A program made the translations under genes and the position numbers. DNA of 64,000 nt from Micrococcus cohnii. Lineage in GTDB: Bacteria; Actinomycetota; Actinomycetes; Actinomycetales; Micrococcaceae. Below are positions 53,792-60,812 of the stretch, one piece after another; position 1 is the stretch's first letter, and every line of letters begins with the position of its first letter. The notes under the pieces are model-generated. The model was not told the origin of the DNA. It did no database searches and was given only the letters and a program-made list of their open reading frames with translations. The stretch spans positions 2,108,001 through 2,172,000 of the forward strand of contig NZ_JACHNA010000001.1 of assembly GCF_014205175.1 (NCBI RefSeq). Reading direction: 5' to 3'.

Positions 53792-55030
53792 ATGGCACCG
53801 CGCAAGCAATCGAAGCTCCCCCCGGGCATCAGCGTGAACCCCTCCGGCCGGTACCGGGTGAGGGTCTTCACCGAGAACTTGACCGTGAGCCTGGGGACGT
53901 TCGCCACCCAGGCCGATGCCCGCGCCGCCCAGCACGTTGCCTACGGCGAGCTGGCCCGGGGCACGTTCATCCCGCCTGCTCAGCGCCGCGAGAAGATCAA
54001 GGCCGAGCAGGCCGCCCGCCAGGCCCAGGCCGACGCCGACGCCCGCACCGTCCGCGAGCTGGCCGAGGCGTGGCTCACCTGGCAGGAATCCCGCGGGCTC
54101 AAGCTCGGCAGCCTCTACACCTACCGCCGCCACCTGGAGGCCCATTTCCTCCCCGACTACGGGGACGCGCCCGTGGGCAGCGTGACCGCCGTGGAACTGT
54201 CCGAATGGCTGGACCGGCTCGAAGCGTCCAAGGGAATGGACGCCGCAGCCCGTATCCACCGGGACGTTGTGGCCCTGTTCAAGTTCGCCACCGGGGACGT
54301 GCCCGACCTGCCCCGTAACTTCACTCCCTGGCTGCTGACCTCCCCCGTGCCACCCCTGGCTGCCCGACGACTGCGCCGCCCCAACCTGCCCACCCGCAAC
54401 CGCGAGGTCCTGGTCCCCGAGGACGTGCGCCGCCTGGCCGCTCTCATGCCCCACCCGGAAGACCGCCTCATCGTCCTACTTGCCGGATGGGCCGCCCTTC
54501 GGCTGGGGGAGGTGCTGGCCGTACGCCGCCGCCACATCACAGAGGACAACAACGGGACGATGTGGCTCCGCGTCGAATCCCAGGTCCAGGCCCGCGGCTC
54601 CGGCGTCCGCGAGGAAACACCCAAGTCCGCCGCCGGGCACCGCATCATCCCCATCCCCTCGACCATCCGCGCCGACGTCCGCGCCCACCTGGCCGAGCAC
54701 ACCGCCGAGGACCGCGACGCGCTGCTGTTCCCCCGACGCGGGCCCGGAAACCGCCTGCACAACCCCAACACCATCGGCAAGCGGTTCAAGGCTGCCGTGG
54801 ACCAGCTCAACCGCGAGCGCACGGCGGCTGGGGCGCACCCGGTGGAGGAGTTCACGTTCCACGGGCTCCGGCACACCGCGCTGACCCGGTTGGGCCAGGC
54901 AGGGGCCACCACGGCCGAGCTGAAGGCGTACGCCGGGCACTCAGATTCCAAGTCAGTCGAGATTTACCAGCACGCCGAGCGGGGCCGTCTGTCCGCGCTC
55001 GCGGACACGATGGGAGGTGCGGGACGATGA
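53792..55030 (+). CDS. int: Tyrosine recombinase (integrase)
   Basis: 412 residues. The N-terminal arm-binding part (SVNPSGRYRVRVFTENLTVSLGTFATQADARAA) is followed by a SAM-like core-binding domain (about 75-165) and the catalytic domain with Arg237 (ALRLGEVL), His357-x-x-Arg360 (HGLRH), His383 (GHSD) and the nucleophile Tyr392 (EIYQHA). All catalytic residues are present. It reads away from the tRNA attachment site, starts 152 bases from attL, and AGGAAG lies at its ATG. It likely catalyses both integration and, with the HTH protein at 56.0 kb, excision. Confidence 0.95.
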   Translation: MAPRKQSKLPPGISVNPSGRYRVRVFTENLTVSLGTFATQADARAAQHVAYGELARGTFIPPAQRREKIKAEQAARQAQADADARTVRELAEAWLTWQESRGLKLGSLYTYRRHLEAHFLPDYGDAPVGSVTAVELSEWLDRLEASKGMDAAARIHRDVVALFKFATGDVPDLPRNFTPWLLTSPVPPLAARRLRRPNLPTRNREVLVPEDVRRLAALMPHPEDRLIVLLAGWAALRLGEVLAVRRRHITEDNNGTMWLRVESQVQARGSGVREETPKSAAGHRIIPIPSTIRADVRAHLAEHTAEDRDALLFPRRGPGNRLHNPNTIGKRFKAAVDQLNRERTAAGAHPVEEFTFHGLRHTALTRLGQAGATTAELKAYAGHSDSKSVEIYQHAERGRLSALADTMGGAGR

Positions 55031-55857
55031 CCGCCGAGGTAGCACCGCGAGAGTGGTGGGAGCGGCCCCCGTTCATCCGGGAGACGCTGGAGCTGTACTG
55101 CGACCATCCACGGCACCGCGAGCGCCACCGCGTGGCCGTGTTCGGTCTGGCGGACGTGCCCGAGGGCCGCCTAGAGCAATTCCGGTTCGCGGAGGACCGG
55201 GCCCACGACCCGGCGGTCTGCACGGGGGGTTGTGTAGCCGGTGGCGGCCCCTGCTACCGGCGGACATTCTGGGCCGTGCGGTCCCCCGTCTCGGGGGAGA
55301 TGCGCAAGGCCTACCGGGCTCTTGAAGCTGCTGGAGAGATGCGCCCGGACCTGCTCGACGCACTGCACGACGCTCAGTACCGAATGACTCAGCGGGACGT
55401 GAAGATCACCCGGCACGCTGGCAACGTCCAAGCGGGCGGGGAAGCGGCACTGTCCTACATGTGGTTTCTGACGATTGCGGCCGACCTGGGCAAGCCGGTC
55501 AATGAGCGAGACCCGTACTGTCACCCCCTGTGGGGTGATGGGTACGCCGGGCGGCACACCCGCTATTGGTACCAGTACGCACCCCGGAATGGGCAGATTG
55601 CGGCCCTCCACGCCCCCGGCCCGAAGGTCCGATACATGCCCCAGGACAGACGGGAGGACCGCCCCATGATGTACCGGGAGGGACTGGGCCTGTTGTGCGA
55701 GGTGTGCCAGCGCCAGGAACGGAGCGTCAAGGGCCGCAACACCTACCGCGTGGACGTGACCGAAGCCCGGCTCTATGACCTGCTGGACACTGCCCACGCC
55801 GCGGGCTGCACCGCACTGTCCCTCCGCGCTCTCCGCCAGCTCAACAGCCGCGGATAG
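55027..55857 (+). CDS. Cys-rich hypothetical protein coupled to the integrase
   Basis: 276 residues, start overlapping the int stop (ATGA). No family recognised. Visible features are CDHPRHRERH near residue 25, CTGGCVAGGGPC (65-77), and CEVCQRQE near 226, which could form zinc sites; Trp/Tyr-rich segments RHTRYWYQYAPRNGQ; and predicted helices in EAALSYMWFLTIAADLG. Tight coupling to int suggests a role in integration control or element stability, but this is a guess. Confidence 0.7.
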   Translation: MTAEVAPREWWERPPFIRETLELYCDHPRHRERHRVAVFGLADVPEGRLEQFRFAEDRAHDPAVCTGGCVAGGGPCYRRTFWAVRSPVSGEMRKAYRALEAAGEMRPDLLDALHDAQYRMTQRDVKITRHAGNVQAGGEAALSYMWFLTIAADLGKPVNERDPYCHPLWGDGYAGRHTRYWYQYAPRNGQIAALHAPGPKVRYMPQDRREDRPMMYREGLGLLCEVCQRQERSVKGRNTYRVDVTEARLYDLLDTAHAAGCTALSLRALRQLNSRG

Positions 55858-56018
55858 TGCTAGGTTCTGCGGCCCCGTGCTAACGTAAAAGGGCTTAGGG
55901 AGAACACGCTCCCACCTAGGCGGACACCTCCGCCGGGGCGCTACTCGCCACCAACCACGTGATCCCGTCAAGGGGCCGAGGGGAAGGGCTCAGAGTCGTG
56001 CCCAGGAGGTACCCCAGC

Positions 56019-56249
56019 ATGTCCGCCCACCCCAGCATGAAGGCCGTCACCGCGGCGCAGCTGACGATCCCCGATGTAGCCCGGGCCCTGAACTGCTCGC
56101 CGGACACCGTGCGCCGCATGATCGCCCGCGGTGAGCTGCGCGCCTACCGCTACGGCCCCCGGCTGATCCGCATTGACCCGGCCGACCTCGCCGCGCTCCG
56201 TGAACCCGTGACTTCCCTCGCGGACCTTCGGGCCGGTGATGCCGCGTGA
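56019..56249 (+). CDS. Excisionase-like HTH protein
   Basis: 76 residues with an HTH_17/MerR-like DNA-binding domain: LTIPDVARALNCSPDTVRRMIARGELRAYRYGPRLIRIDPADLAAL is the classical excisionase-family pattern. AGGAGGT lies 8 bases before the ATG at 56019. It overlaps the primase gene (GTGA), giving a short early operon; a hairpin (GGGAG/CTCCC) and a TAACGT element near 55881 lie upstream. Confidence 0.82.
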   Translation: MSAHPSMKAVTAAQLTIPDVARALNCSPDTVRRMIARGELRAYRYGPRLIRIDPADLAALREPVTSLADLRAGDAA

Positions 56250-57373
56250 CCAACTCCCAGCATGAAGAACGCCGCCCCCTGAGTCCGGGAGCGGCGTTCA
56301 TGAAGTCGTTCGACGGCGACACCACCACTATACCGGCGAGCGCCCCCGAGACCGCGCTCGCCGGCACTCCCAGGACCGCGAGCGCGGCCGGTGCTGACCT
56401 GCTGACCGGGGCCCGCCGGTTGCACGCCGCGGGGCTGCGGGTGATCCCCGTCAAGGCCGACGAGTCGAAGGCCCCCGCCCTCCGGCGCTGGCCCGAGCAC
56501 CGGACCACCGAGGCCGACCTCGACCGATGGTTCGGCGGTCCCTCTCCGCGCTACGTGGCACTGGGGATGGTCTGCGGCCCCGAGGCGGGCAACGTGGAGA
56601 TGCTGGAGGTAGAGGGCCCCCACACCGCCCTATGCGCCCCCATCTACGCCCACGCCCAGCGCGCCGGGAATGCCTACCTGCTGCACCGGCTGGACGGGTG
56701 GAGCGAACGCTCCCCCTCCGGTGGAATCCACTGGTTCTACCGGGTAGAGGGGCAGGACGTGCCCGGCTCCGTCCAGCTCGCCCGCACCGAGACCGGGAAG
56801 GTCATGGTGGAGACCCGCGGCGCTCGCGGTATGGCCGTCATGGCCCCGTCAGCTGGAGCGGCGCACCCGTCCGGGCGCGGCTGGACTGTGGGCACCGGGG
56901 GACCGGAGACCATGCCCACGCTCACCGCTGCCGAGCGGGACGCCCTGCATGCCCTGTTCCGCGCCCAGGACCGGCACACCCCGGCCGATGCGCCGCCGAC
57001 CCCGACGCGGCCGCCCCAGCCACCCATGGGGCCGCCTAGCGGGGCCGTCCGGGCAGGGGACGACTACACGGCCCGCACGACGTGGGCCGAGGTGCTGGAG
57101 CCCCACGGGTGGACTCTCCACAGCGCCGCCGGAGACCTGCTGCACTGGACCCGCCCCGGCAAGGAGACGGCCGCCGGGCCCTCCGCGACGACGGGGCGCA
57201 CCCCCGAGGACCGGCTCTACGTGTTCTCCACCAACGCCGCCCCATTCCGCGAACGCACCCCCTACAACCGGTTCGCCGCCTACGCGCTGCTGAACCACAG
57301 TGGGGACTACACCGCGGCCGCCCGCGAGCTGGCCCGCCAGGGCTACGGCCGCCGTCCGCGTGGGGGGCGGTGA
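56246..57373 (+). CDS. Primase-polymerase (Prim-Pol) replication protein
   Basis: 375 residues. An N-terminal bifunctional primase/polymerase domain (about 55-200): GLRVIPVKADESKAPALRRW, LGMVCGPEAGNVEMLEVEGP with the ExE-type acidic pair, and SPSGGIHWFYR with the nucleotide-site His. A Pro-rich hinge (about 250-268) and a C-terminal region (DDYTARTTWAEVLEPHGWTL, NRFAAYALLNHSGDYTAAARELA) typical of actinobacterial phage and plasmid replication proteins follow. No helicase motif is visible, so it is a short form. GTG start overlapping the excisionase-like gene. Suggests that the excised element replicates. Confidence 0.85.
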   Translation: MTNSQHEERRPLSPGAAFMKSFDGDTTTIPASAPETALAGTPRTASAAGADLLTGARRLHAAGLRVIPVKADESKAPALRRWPEHRTTEADLDRWFGGPSPRYVALGMVCGPEAGNVEMLEVEGPHTALCAPIYAHAQRAGNAYLLHRLDGWSERSPSGGIHWFYRVEGQDVPGSVQLARTETGKVMVETRGARGMAVMAPSAGAAHPSGRGWTVGTGGPETMPTLTAAERDALHALFRAQDRHTPADAPPTPTRPPQPPMGPPSGAVRAGDDYTARTTWAEVLEPHGWTLHSAAGDLLHWTRPGKETAAGPSATTGRTPEDRLYVFSTNAAPFRERTPYNRFAAYALLNHSGDYTAAARELARQGYGRRPRGGR

Positions 57374-57376
57374 GGC

Positions 57377-58144
57377 ATGGGAGGGGAGAACGTGGAGAAG
57401 GTTTTCACGCTGTGGGGCTCCCACCTGAGCCCCGTGGAGAAGTGCGCCGCGGTCTACATGGCGAATACGGCCCACGACCGCCACACACCCCCGGTGTACT
57501 GGGCAGGGTGGAAGGCGCTCTCGGTGGCCCTGGGATACGCCCACGGGGAAGCCAACCGAGACACCGCTCGCGCCAACACGATGAATGTCCTCGCCCAGCT
57601 GCGGACGAAAGGAGTCATCACGTCCGGTGGCAATGCGCGTCCGGGTGCGAACGGGGTCTACGCGCTCAACCTTGATCCCGACACCGAGCACGTTCCCGTG
57701 AACGTGTCGGGAGACGGGAGAGATGTCACCTGGCACGCGGTGTCCAGAGGCGATCCGCGAGCAGCACGGGACCGGGCGACCCCCGCCTGGATGGGTAGTG
57801 GTGACGACTACCCGGTGGGTAGTGGTGACGACTACCCGGTGGGTAGTGGTGACGACTACCCCGAATCCACCCACTCCAATGAACTTCATCAAGTAGGGAA
57901 GGGGGCGGCGGCCGCACTTCCCACCGGCCCCAGCGCCCCGCCCGGTCGTGACTCGGGGGAACTGACGCTCACCACCGAGACAGAGGACCCGGCCCCCGAC
58001 ATGGACAACAGGGGCCGGTGGACCGGGTGGGGCACCCCTGCCCCTGCCCCTGCCGAGGATGAGGACAACCGGATGTTGCAGGAGCGGAAGAACGAGCAGT
58101 TGGCCCGGTTGCGAGCTGCATACCCGGGCATATTCGCTGCCTGA
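57377..58144 (+). CDS. Putative replication initiator with internal iterons
   Basis: 255 residues by the ATG at 57377; a GTG at 57392 has the better ribosome site (GGGAGGGGAGAAC). Residues about 5-95 resemble a winged-helix replication/helix-turn-helix domain (TLWGSHLSPVEKCAAVYMANTA, NTMNVLAQLRTKGVITSGG). The middle contains three GSGDDYPV repeats encoded by 24-bp DNA repeats with internal dyads, as in initiators whose origin lies within the gene. The C-terminus is Pro/Asp-rich, ending with a Leu/Arg helix (QERKNEQLARLRAAYPGI). Function inferred from position after the Prim-Pol gene. Confidence 0.6.
   Translation: MGGENVEKVFTLWGSHLSPVEKCAAVYMANTAHDRHTPPVYWAGWKALSVALGYAHGEANRDTARANTMNVLAQLRTKGVITSGGNARPGANGVYALNLDPDTEHVPVNVSGDGRDVTWHAVSRGDPRAARDRATPAWMGSGDDYPVGSGDDYPVGSGDDYPESTHSNELHQVGKGAAAALPTGPSAPPGRDSGELTLTTETEDPAPDMDNRGRWTGWGTPAPAPAEDEDNRMLQERKNEQLARLRAAYPGIFAA
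57793..57862 (+). repeat. Three 24-bp iterons, possible replication origin
   Basis: Tandem units start at 57793, 57817 and 57841 (third truncated to about 22 bp). Each contains GGTAGT-N7-ACTACC, a 6-bp inverted repeat. The perfect DNA identity between units exceeds what the encoded GSGDDYPV repeat needs. Confidence 0.65.
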
Positions 58145-58208
58145 CCACGACGGGTGACACTGGTCCGCGAGCGCACCCTCGCCGCTGCGCTCGATTGGTA
58201 TCCAGTCC

Positions 58209-58337
58209 TTACTGGGTGATGGCGTTGTCGAGGTCGGCCAAGACTTCGACGGCGCGGACCTCATGGTGGCGGCTGACGGCGCGTTGCAGGCGCTCGCCGG
58301 CCCCGAAACGCCCGACCCTCCCCGTAGGGGCAGGCAT
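58209..58337 (-). CDS. Small hypothetical ORF in the integrated element
   Basis: 42 codons from an ATG with CAGGAG about 12 bases upstream. The C-terminus RAVSRHHEVRAVEVLADLDNAITQ looks protein-like, with a charged helix. It follows the interrupted gene on the same strand. Very tentative; the rest of 58145-58375 shows nothing else. Confidence 0.3.
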   Translation of the reverse strand: MPAPTGRVGRFGAGERLQRAVSRHHEVRAVEVLADLDNAITQ

Positions 58338-58375
58338 CCCGTTGGGGTTCTCCTGCGCGGGTGTGAGGGCGGGGC

Positions 58376-58651
58376 TCAGGCTCCGGTGGCGGGTGCGGTG
58401 GCGTTCCACCACGGCCCGGCGTGCGGGAACAGCACCGGACTCCGATACGCCGGGGAACCCACGGGGTTGTCCTCGTCCGCGAACTCCGCTGTGACCGTGT
58501 GGGTTGCGTACCAGACAGCGGCGCGCATCACGTGGGCGAAGTCCCGGGCGTGCGGGAAGTGCCACGTTGCACCCCAGTGGGTGAGGCGCGCCCGATTCTC
58601 CGGCGTGTCCCACTCCGGTCGAAGGGCGGTCAGCGTGAACCCTAGGGCTAG
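58376..58651 (-). pseudogene. 3' part of a hypothetical gene split by the fdhA transposon
   Basis: Encodes ALGFTLTALRPEWDTPENRA through PHAGPWWNATAPATGA and a stop at 58376. Codon choice is coding-like, but no start remains; the frame runs out into the terminal repeat. Joined to 60261-60162 after removing the transposon and one CTAG, it gives a continuous 123-residue protein. Function unknown. Confidence 0.65.
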
Positions 58652-58698
58652 GGCATGTCTGACAATCGTTTGGACCACGCGAGCACAGCGTTCAGGAC
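58652..58698 (+). repeat. Left terminal inverted repeat of the fdhA transposon
   Basis: Starts GGCATGTCTGACAAT and ends near GCGTTCAGGAC. Mate is 60115-60161 on the opposite strand. Confidence 0.8.
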
Positions 58699-58837
58699 CA
58701 CAGCAGACCCAACCTTCCCTCTGGTGTCTCCCCACCCTTAGTGTCTCCGTACGGCCCGAGACCGGGACTCCCCCTCGGGTTCGCCCCGTCTCTCGCCCCG
58801 CCGGGGGCCTCGCTGGAGACAGAAAGGTAGCAGTTTC

Positions 58838-60031
58838 ATGACCACCAAGAACCGCGCCGTGGCATTCCACGGCATCAAGGACGTGCGCGTCGACGAGCTG
58901 GACTTCCCCAAGCTGGAGATGCCTGACGGCTCCGCCGCCCCGCACGGTGTCATCCTCAAGATCGTCGCCACCAACATCTGCGGCAGCGACCTGCACATCT
59001 ACCGCGGCTCCTTCCCCGTGCCCGAGGGCATGGTGCTGGGTCACGAGATGACCGGCCAGGTGCTGGAGATCGGCAGCGACGTCCAGTTCCTGCAGGAGGG
59101 CGACCTCGTCTCCGTGCCGTTCAACGTGGCCTGCGGCCGCTGTCGCAACTGCCGCGCCGGCCGCACCGAGGTGTGTGAGACCGCCAACCCGGAGCAGGCG
59201 TGCGCCGCCTACGGCTTCAATCTGGGCAACTTCCAGGGCGGACAGGCCGAGTACCTGTTCGTGCCGTACGCCGACTTCCAGCTGCTGCGCTTCCCGGACC
59301 AGGAGCAGGCGATGGAGAAGATCCTGGATCTGGCCGTGCTCTCGGACATCCTCCCGACGGCGTTCCACGGCCTCATGGAGGCCGGTGCCAAGCCCGGCTC
59401 CACCGTCTACATCGCCGGTGCCGGGCCCGTGGGCCGGTGCGCCGCGGCCGCCGCTCGGCTGCTGGGCGCCTCGTGCATCATCGTGGGCGATCAGGACGCC
59501 TCGCGGCTGGAGCTGGTGCGCAAGCACGGCTGCGAGACCATCGACCTCTCCGTCACGGAGAACCTGCAAGACGCCGTGAACGACATCCTCGGCGAGCCGA
59601 TGGTGGACTGCGCGGTGGACTACGTCGGCTCCGAGGCCCACGGCCTGGGCTCCGAGTCCGATGAGATGCAGCCGATCGCCGCCGTGAACCAGGTCCTGGA
59701 CATCACCCGTCCGGGCGGTGCCACGGGCATCATCGGCATCTACGGGCCGGACCCGATCGCGGAGACGAAGGCCGAGCAGGAGGGCACCTTCCCGGTGGAC
59801 TTCGGCAAGGCCTGGATCAAGTCGCCCCACATCATCGGCGGCCAGGCGCCCATCATGCGCTACAACCGTCAGCTGATGATGTCGATCCTGTGGGACCGGA
59901 TGCCGTACCTGACGGAGTTGGTCAACCCGCGCGTGATCACCCTGGACGAGGCACCCCAGGCCTACGCGGAGTTCGACCAGGGCTCCGTGGAGAAGTTCGT
60001 CATCGACCCGCACGGCATGATCGCCCGCTGA
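58838..60031 (+). CDS. fdhA: Glutathione-independent formaldehyde dehydrogenase
   Basis: 397-residue zinc-dependent medium-chain dehydrogenase closely following the Pseudomonas putida enzyme, which oxidises formaldehyde to formate with tightly bound NAD+ and no glutathione. Catalytic zinc residues Cys48 and His69 (NICGSDLHIYRG, LGHEMTG), structural zinc Cys99, Cys102, Cys105, Cys113, the Rossmann GAGPVGRCAAAAA, and DYVGSEAHGLG are all in the expected places. AAAGG lies about 10 bases before the ATG. It is the sole cargo of the transposon, nested in the tRNA-Ser element, so recent acquisition is likely; its codon use is as GC-rich as the host. Confidence 0.92.
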   Translation: MTTKNRAVAFHGIKDVRVDELDFPKLEMPDGSAAPHGVILKIVATNICGSDLHIYRGSFPVPEGMVLGHEMTGQVLEIGSDVQFLQEGDLVSVPFNVACGRCRNCRAGRTEVCETANPEQACAAYGFNLGNFQGGQAEYLFVPYADFQLLRFPDQEQAMEKILDLAVLSDILPTAFHGLMEAGAKPGSTVYIAGAGPVGRCAAAAARLLGASCIIVGDQDASRLELVRKHGCETIDLSVTENLQDAVNDILGEPMVDCAVDYVGSEAHGLGSESDEMQPIAAVNQVLDITRPGGATGIIGIYGPDPIAETKAEQEGTFPVDFGKAWIKSPHIIGGQAPIMRYNRQLMMSILWDRMPYLTELVNPRVITLDEAPQAYAEFDQGSVEKFVIDPHGMIAR

Positions 60032-60077
60032 GCGACGCCGCCTGTTTCGTCAGGCTCAGTCTGGGTGGTTCTCCACC

Positions 60078-60113
60078 GCACCGCGCACTCCGCCAAAGCG
60101 GGGTGCGCGGTGC
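60078..60113 (+). terminator. Strong hairpin after fdhA
   Basis: GCACCGCGCAC (60078-60088) pairs with GTGCGCGGTGC (60103-60113), with an inner CCG/CGG. It lies just inside the right terminal repeat and probably stops fdhA transcription before it leaves the transposon. Confidence 0.7.
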
Positions 60114-60114
60114 C

Positions 60115-60161
60115 GTGCTGAACGCGGTCATCGCGTGGTCAAAGCTATTGTCAGACACGCC
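60115..60161 (-). repeat. Right terminal inverted repeat of the fdhA transposon
   Basis: Read inward on the minus strand it starts GGCGTGTCTGACAAT and ends near GCGTTCAGCAC. Confidence 0.8.
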
Positions 60162-60261
60162 CTAGGGACTCCATCATCGACAGCATGGGCCGGGGGCCTG
60201 TCGTCGCCCTGTCGGCGAGCGCGGGGGCTGTGGTCGAGCGGTCGGTCATCGTGGTGCTCAT
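60162..60261 (-). pseudogene. 5' part of the hypothetical gene split by the fdhA transposon
   Basis: ATG at 60261, with GGAG 7 bases upstream, encodes MSTTMTDRSTTAP and runs to MLSMMESL, where the transposon end intervenes and a stop follows within four codons. The reading phase matches the 3' part at 58376-58651 exactly across one CTAG. Confidence 0.65.
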
Positions 60262-60325
60262 CGTCGTGCTCCGTTCGGTGGCGGGCCCGGCCCGTGGTGG
60301 GCGGGCCTGGTGGGGGTTGTCCTGC

Positions 60326-60342
60326 CTACTGACTGACTAGGC
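60326..60342 (+). promoter_or_regulatory. Probable integrase arm-type site, right end
   Basis: CTACTGACTGACTAGGC, identical to 53758-53774 and 50 bases from attR. Confidence 0.6.
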
Positions 60343-60391
60343 GGTGACGCTGGAGAGCATCACCCCAAGTCAGATCAACAATGGGGGAGAT

Positions 60392-60406
60392 TCCCCCATC
60401 CTCCGC
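60392..60406 (+). other. attR core, 15-bp direct repeat
   Basis: TCCCCCATCCTCCGC, preceded by GGGGGAGAT so that a T-arm-like hairpin is retained. Exact copy of 53626-53640. Confidence 0.85.
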
Positions 60407-60411
60407 GGAGA

Positions 60412-60443
60412 GAAGCCCCCGGAACCATCTGGTTCCGGGGGCT
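60412..60443 (+). terminator. Original tRNA-Ser terminator, displaced by the element
   Basis: GAAGCCCCCGGAACC and GGTTCCGGGGGCTTC form a perfect 15-bp stem on a 4-base loop. It lies 6 bases after attR, where the tRNA gene would end if the element were absent. Confidence 0.8.
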
Positions 60444-60487
60444 TCGTCGTGTCGGAGGGCCGTCGTCGGGCCGGGCCCGGGCCCGCG

Positions 60488-60739
60488 TCAGGTGCGAGCC
60501 ATGCCGCTGGCCCGGCGTCGGCCCGCCACGGTCCCGCCCAGGCCGGCCAGCACGATGATCGGCAGGGCGGCCGGGCCGGACAGCGGTGAGGCCCAGAACC
60601 CGGCCACATCGCCCAGGAGCATCACCGTGACCACGATGAGCGCGGCCACGCAGACTCCGAACACGGGCCACACCCAGACGGGCGTCCGCCCCCGACCGGG
60701 CGGAGCGGTCCGGGCGGATGCCTTCTCGGTGTGCGTCAT
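60488..60739 (-). CDS. Small two-helix membrane protein
   Basis: 83 residues with hydrophobic segments at about 22-44 (VWVWPVFGVCVAALIVVTVMLLG) and 53-72, a basic N-terminus and C-terminus. AGGAGGA precedes the ATG at 60739. No family recognised. It is the first chromosomal gene right of the element. Confidence 0.65.
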   Translation of the reverse strand: MTHTEKASARTAPPGRGRTPVWVWPVFGVCVAALIVVTVMLLGDVAGFWASPLSGPAALPIIVLAGLGGTVAGRRRASGMART

Positions 60740-60812
60740 TGCGGTCCTCCTGCGCCGTGGCCTGTGCGGTCGCTCATCACGGTAGCGTCTGAGCGACCGC
60801 CGGGCACCCGGC

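Larger units (their letters stand above)
58652..60161 (+). mobile_element. Transposase-less transposon carrying fdhA, 1.5 kb
   Basis: Terminal inverted repeats 58652-58698 and 60115-60161 match at 39 of 47 positions without gaps and begin GGCRTGTCTGACAAT. CTAG flanks both ends (58648-58651, 60162-60165); equally, the ends can be drawn one base further out with a TA duplication inside CTAG. Only fdhA and a hairpin lie inside. CTAG targeting is known for IS630/IS870-type elements. It is best read as an IS-derived passenger element moved by a transposase elsewhere. Confidence 0.8.
53626..60406 (+). mobile_element. Integrative element in tRNA-Ser, about 6.8 kb
   Basis: Bounded by a 15-bp direct repeat of the tRNA 3' end, TCCCCCATCCTCCGC, at 53626-53640 (attL, within the tRNA) and 60392-60406 (attR). 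It carries in order a tyrosine integrase, a Cys-rich protein of unknown function, an excisionase-like protein, a primase-polymerase, a putative replication protein with iterons, and minus-strand genes near the right end. There is no relaxase, FtsK/TraB, portal or capsid gene, so autonomous transfer is unlikely; it looks like an integrative mobilisable element or phage satellite. A passenger transposon with fdhA is nested inside. Confidence 0.88.

Noticed and set aside
57793-57862. 24-bp repeats as a CRISPR array
   Set aside because: They are directly adjacent without spacers, have internal dyads and lie within a reading frame; iterons explain them better.
60135-60332. Plus-strand frame of 65 codons beginning at the right terminal repeat
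   Set aside because: It starts inside the transposon end and continues as Ser/Arg/Cys-rich sequence. The minus strand carries the 5' part of the split gene here, with a ribosome site.
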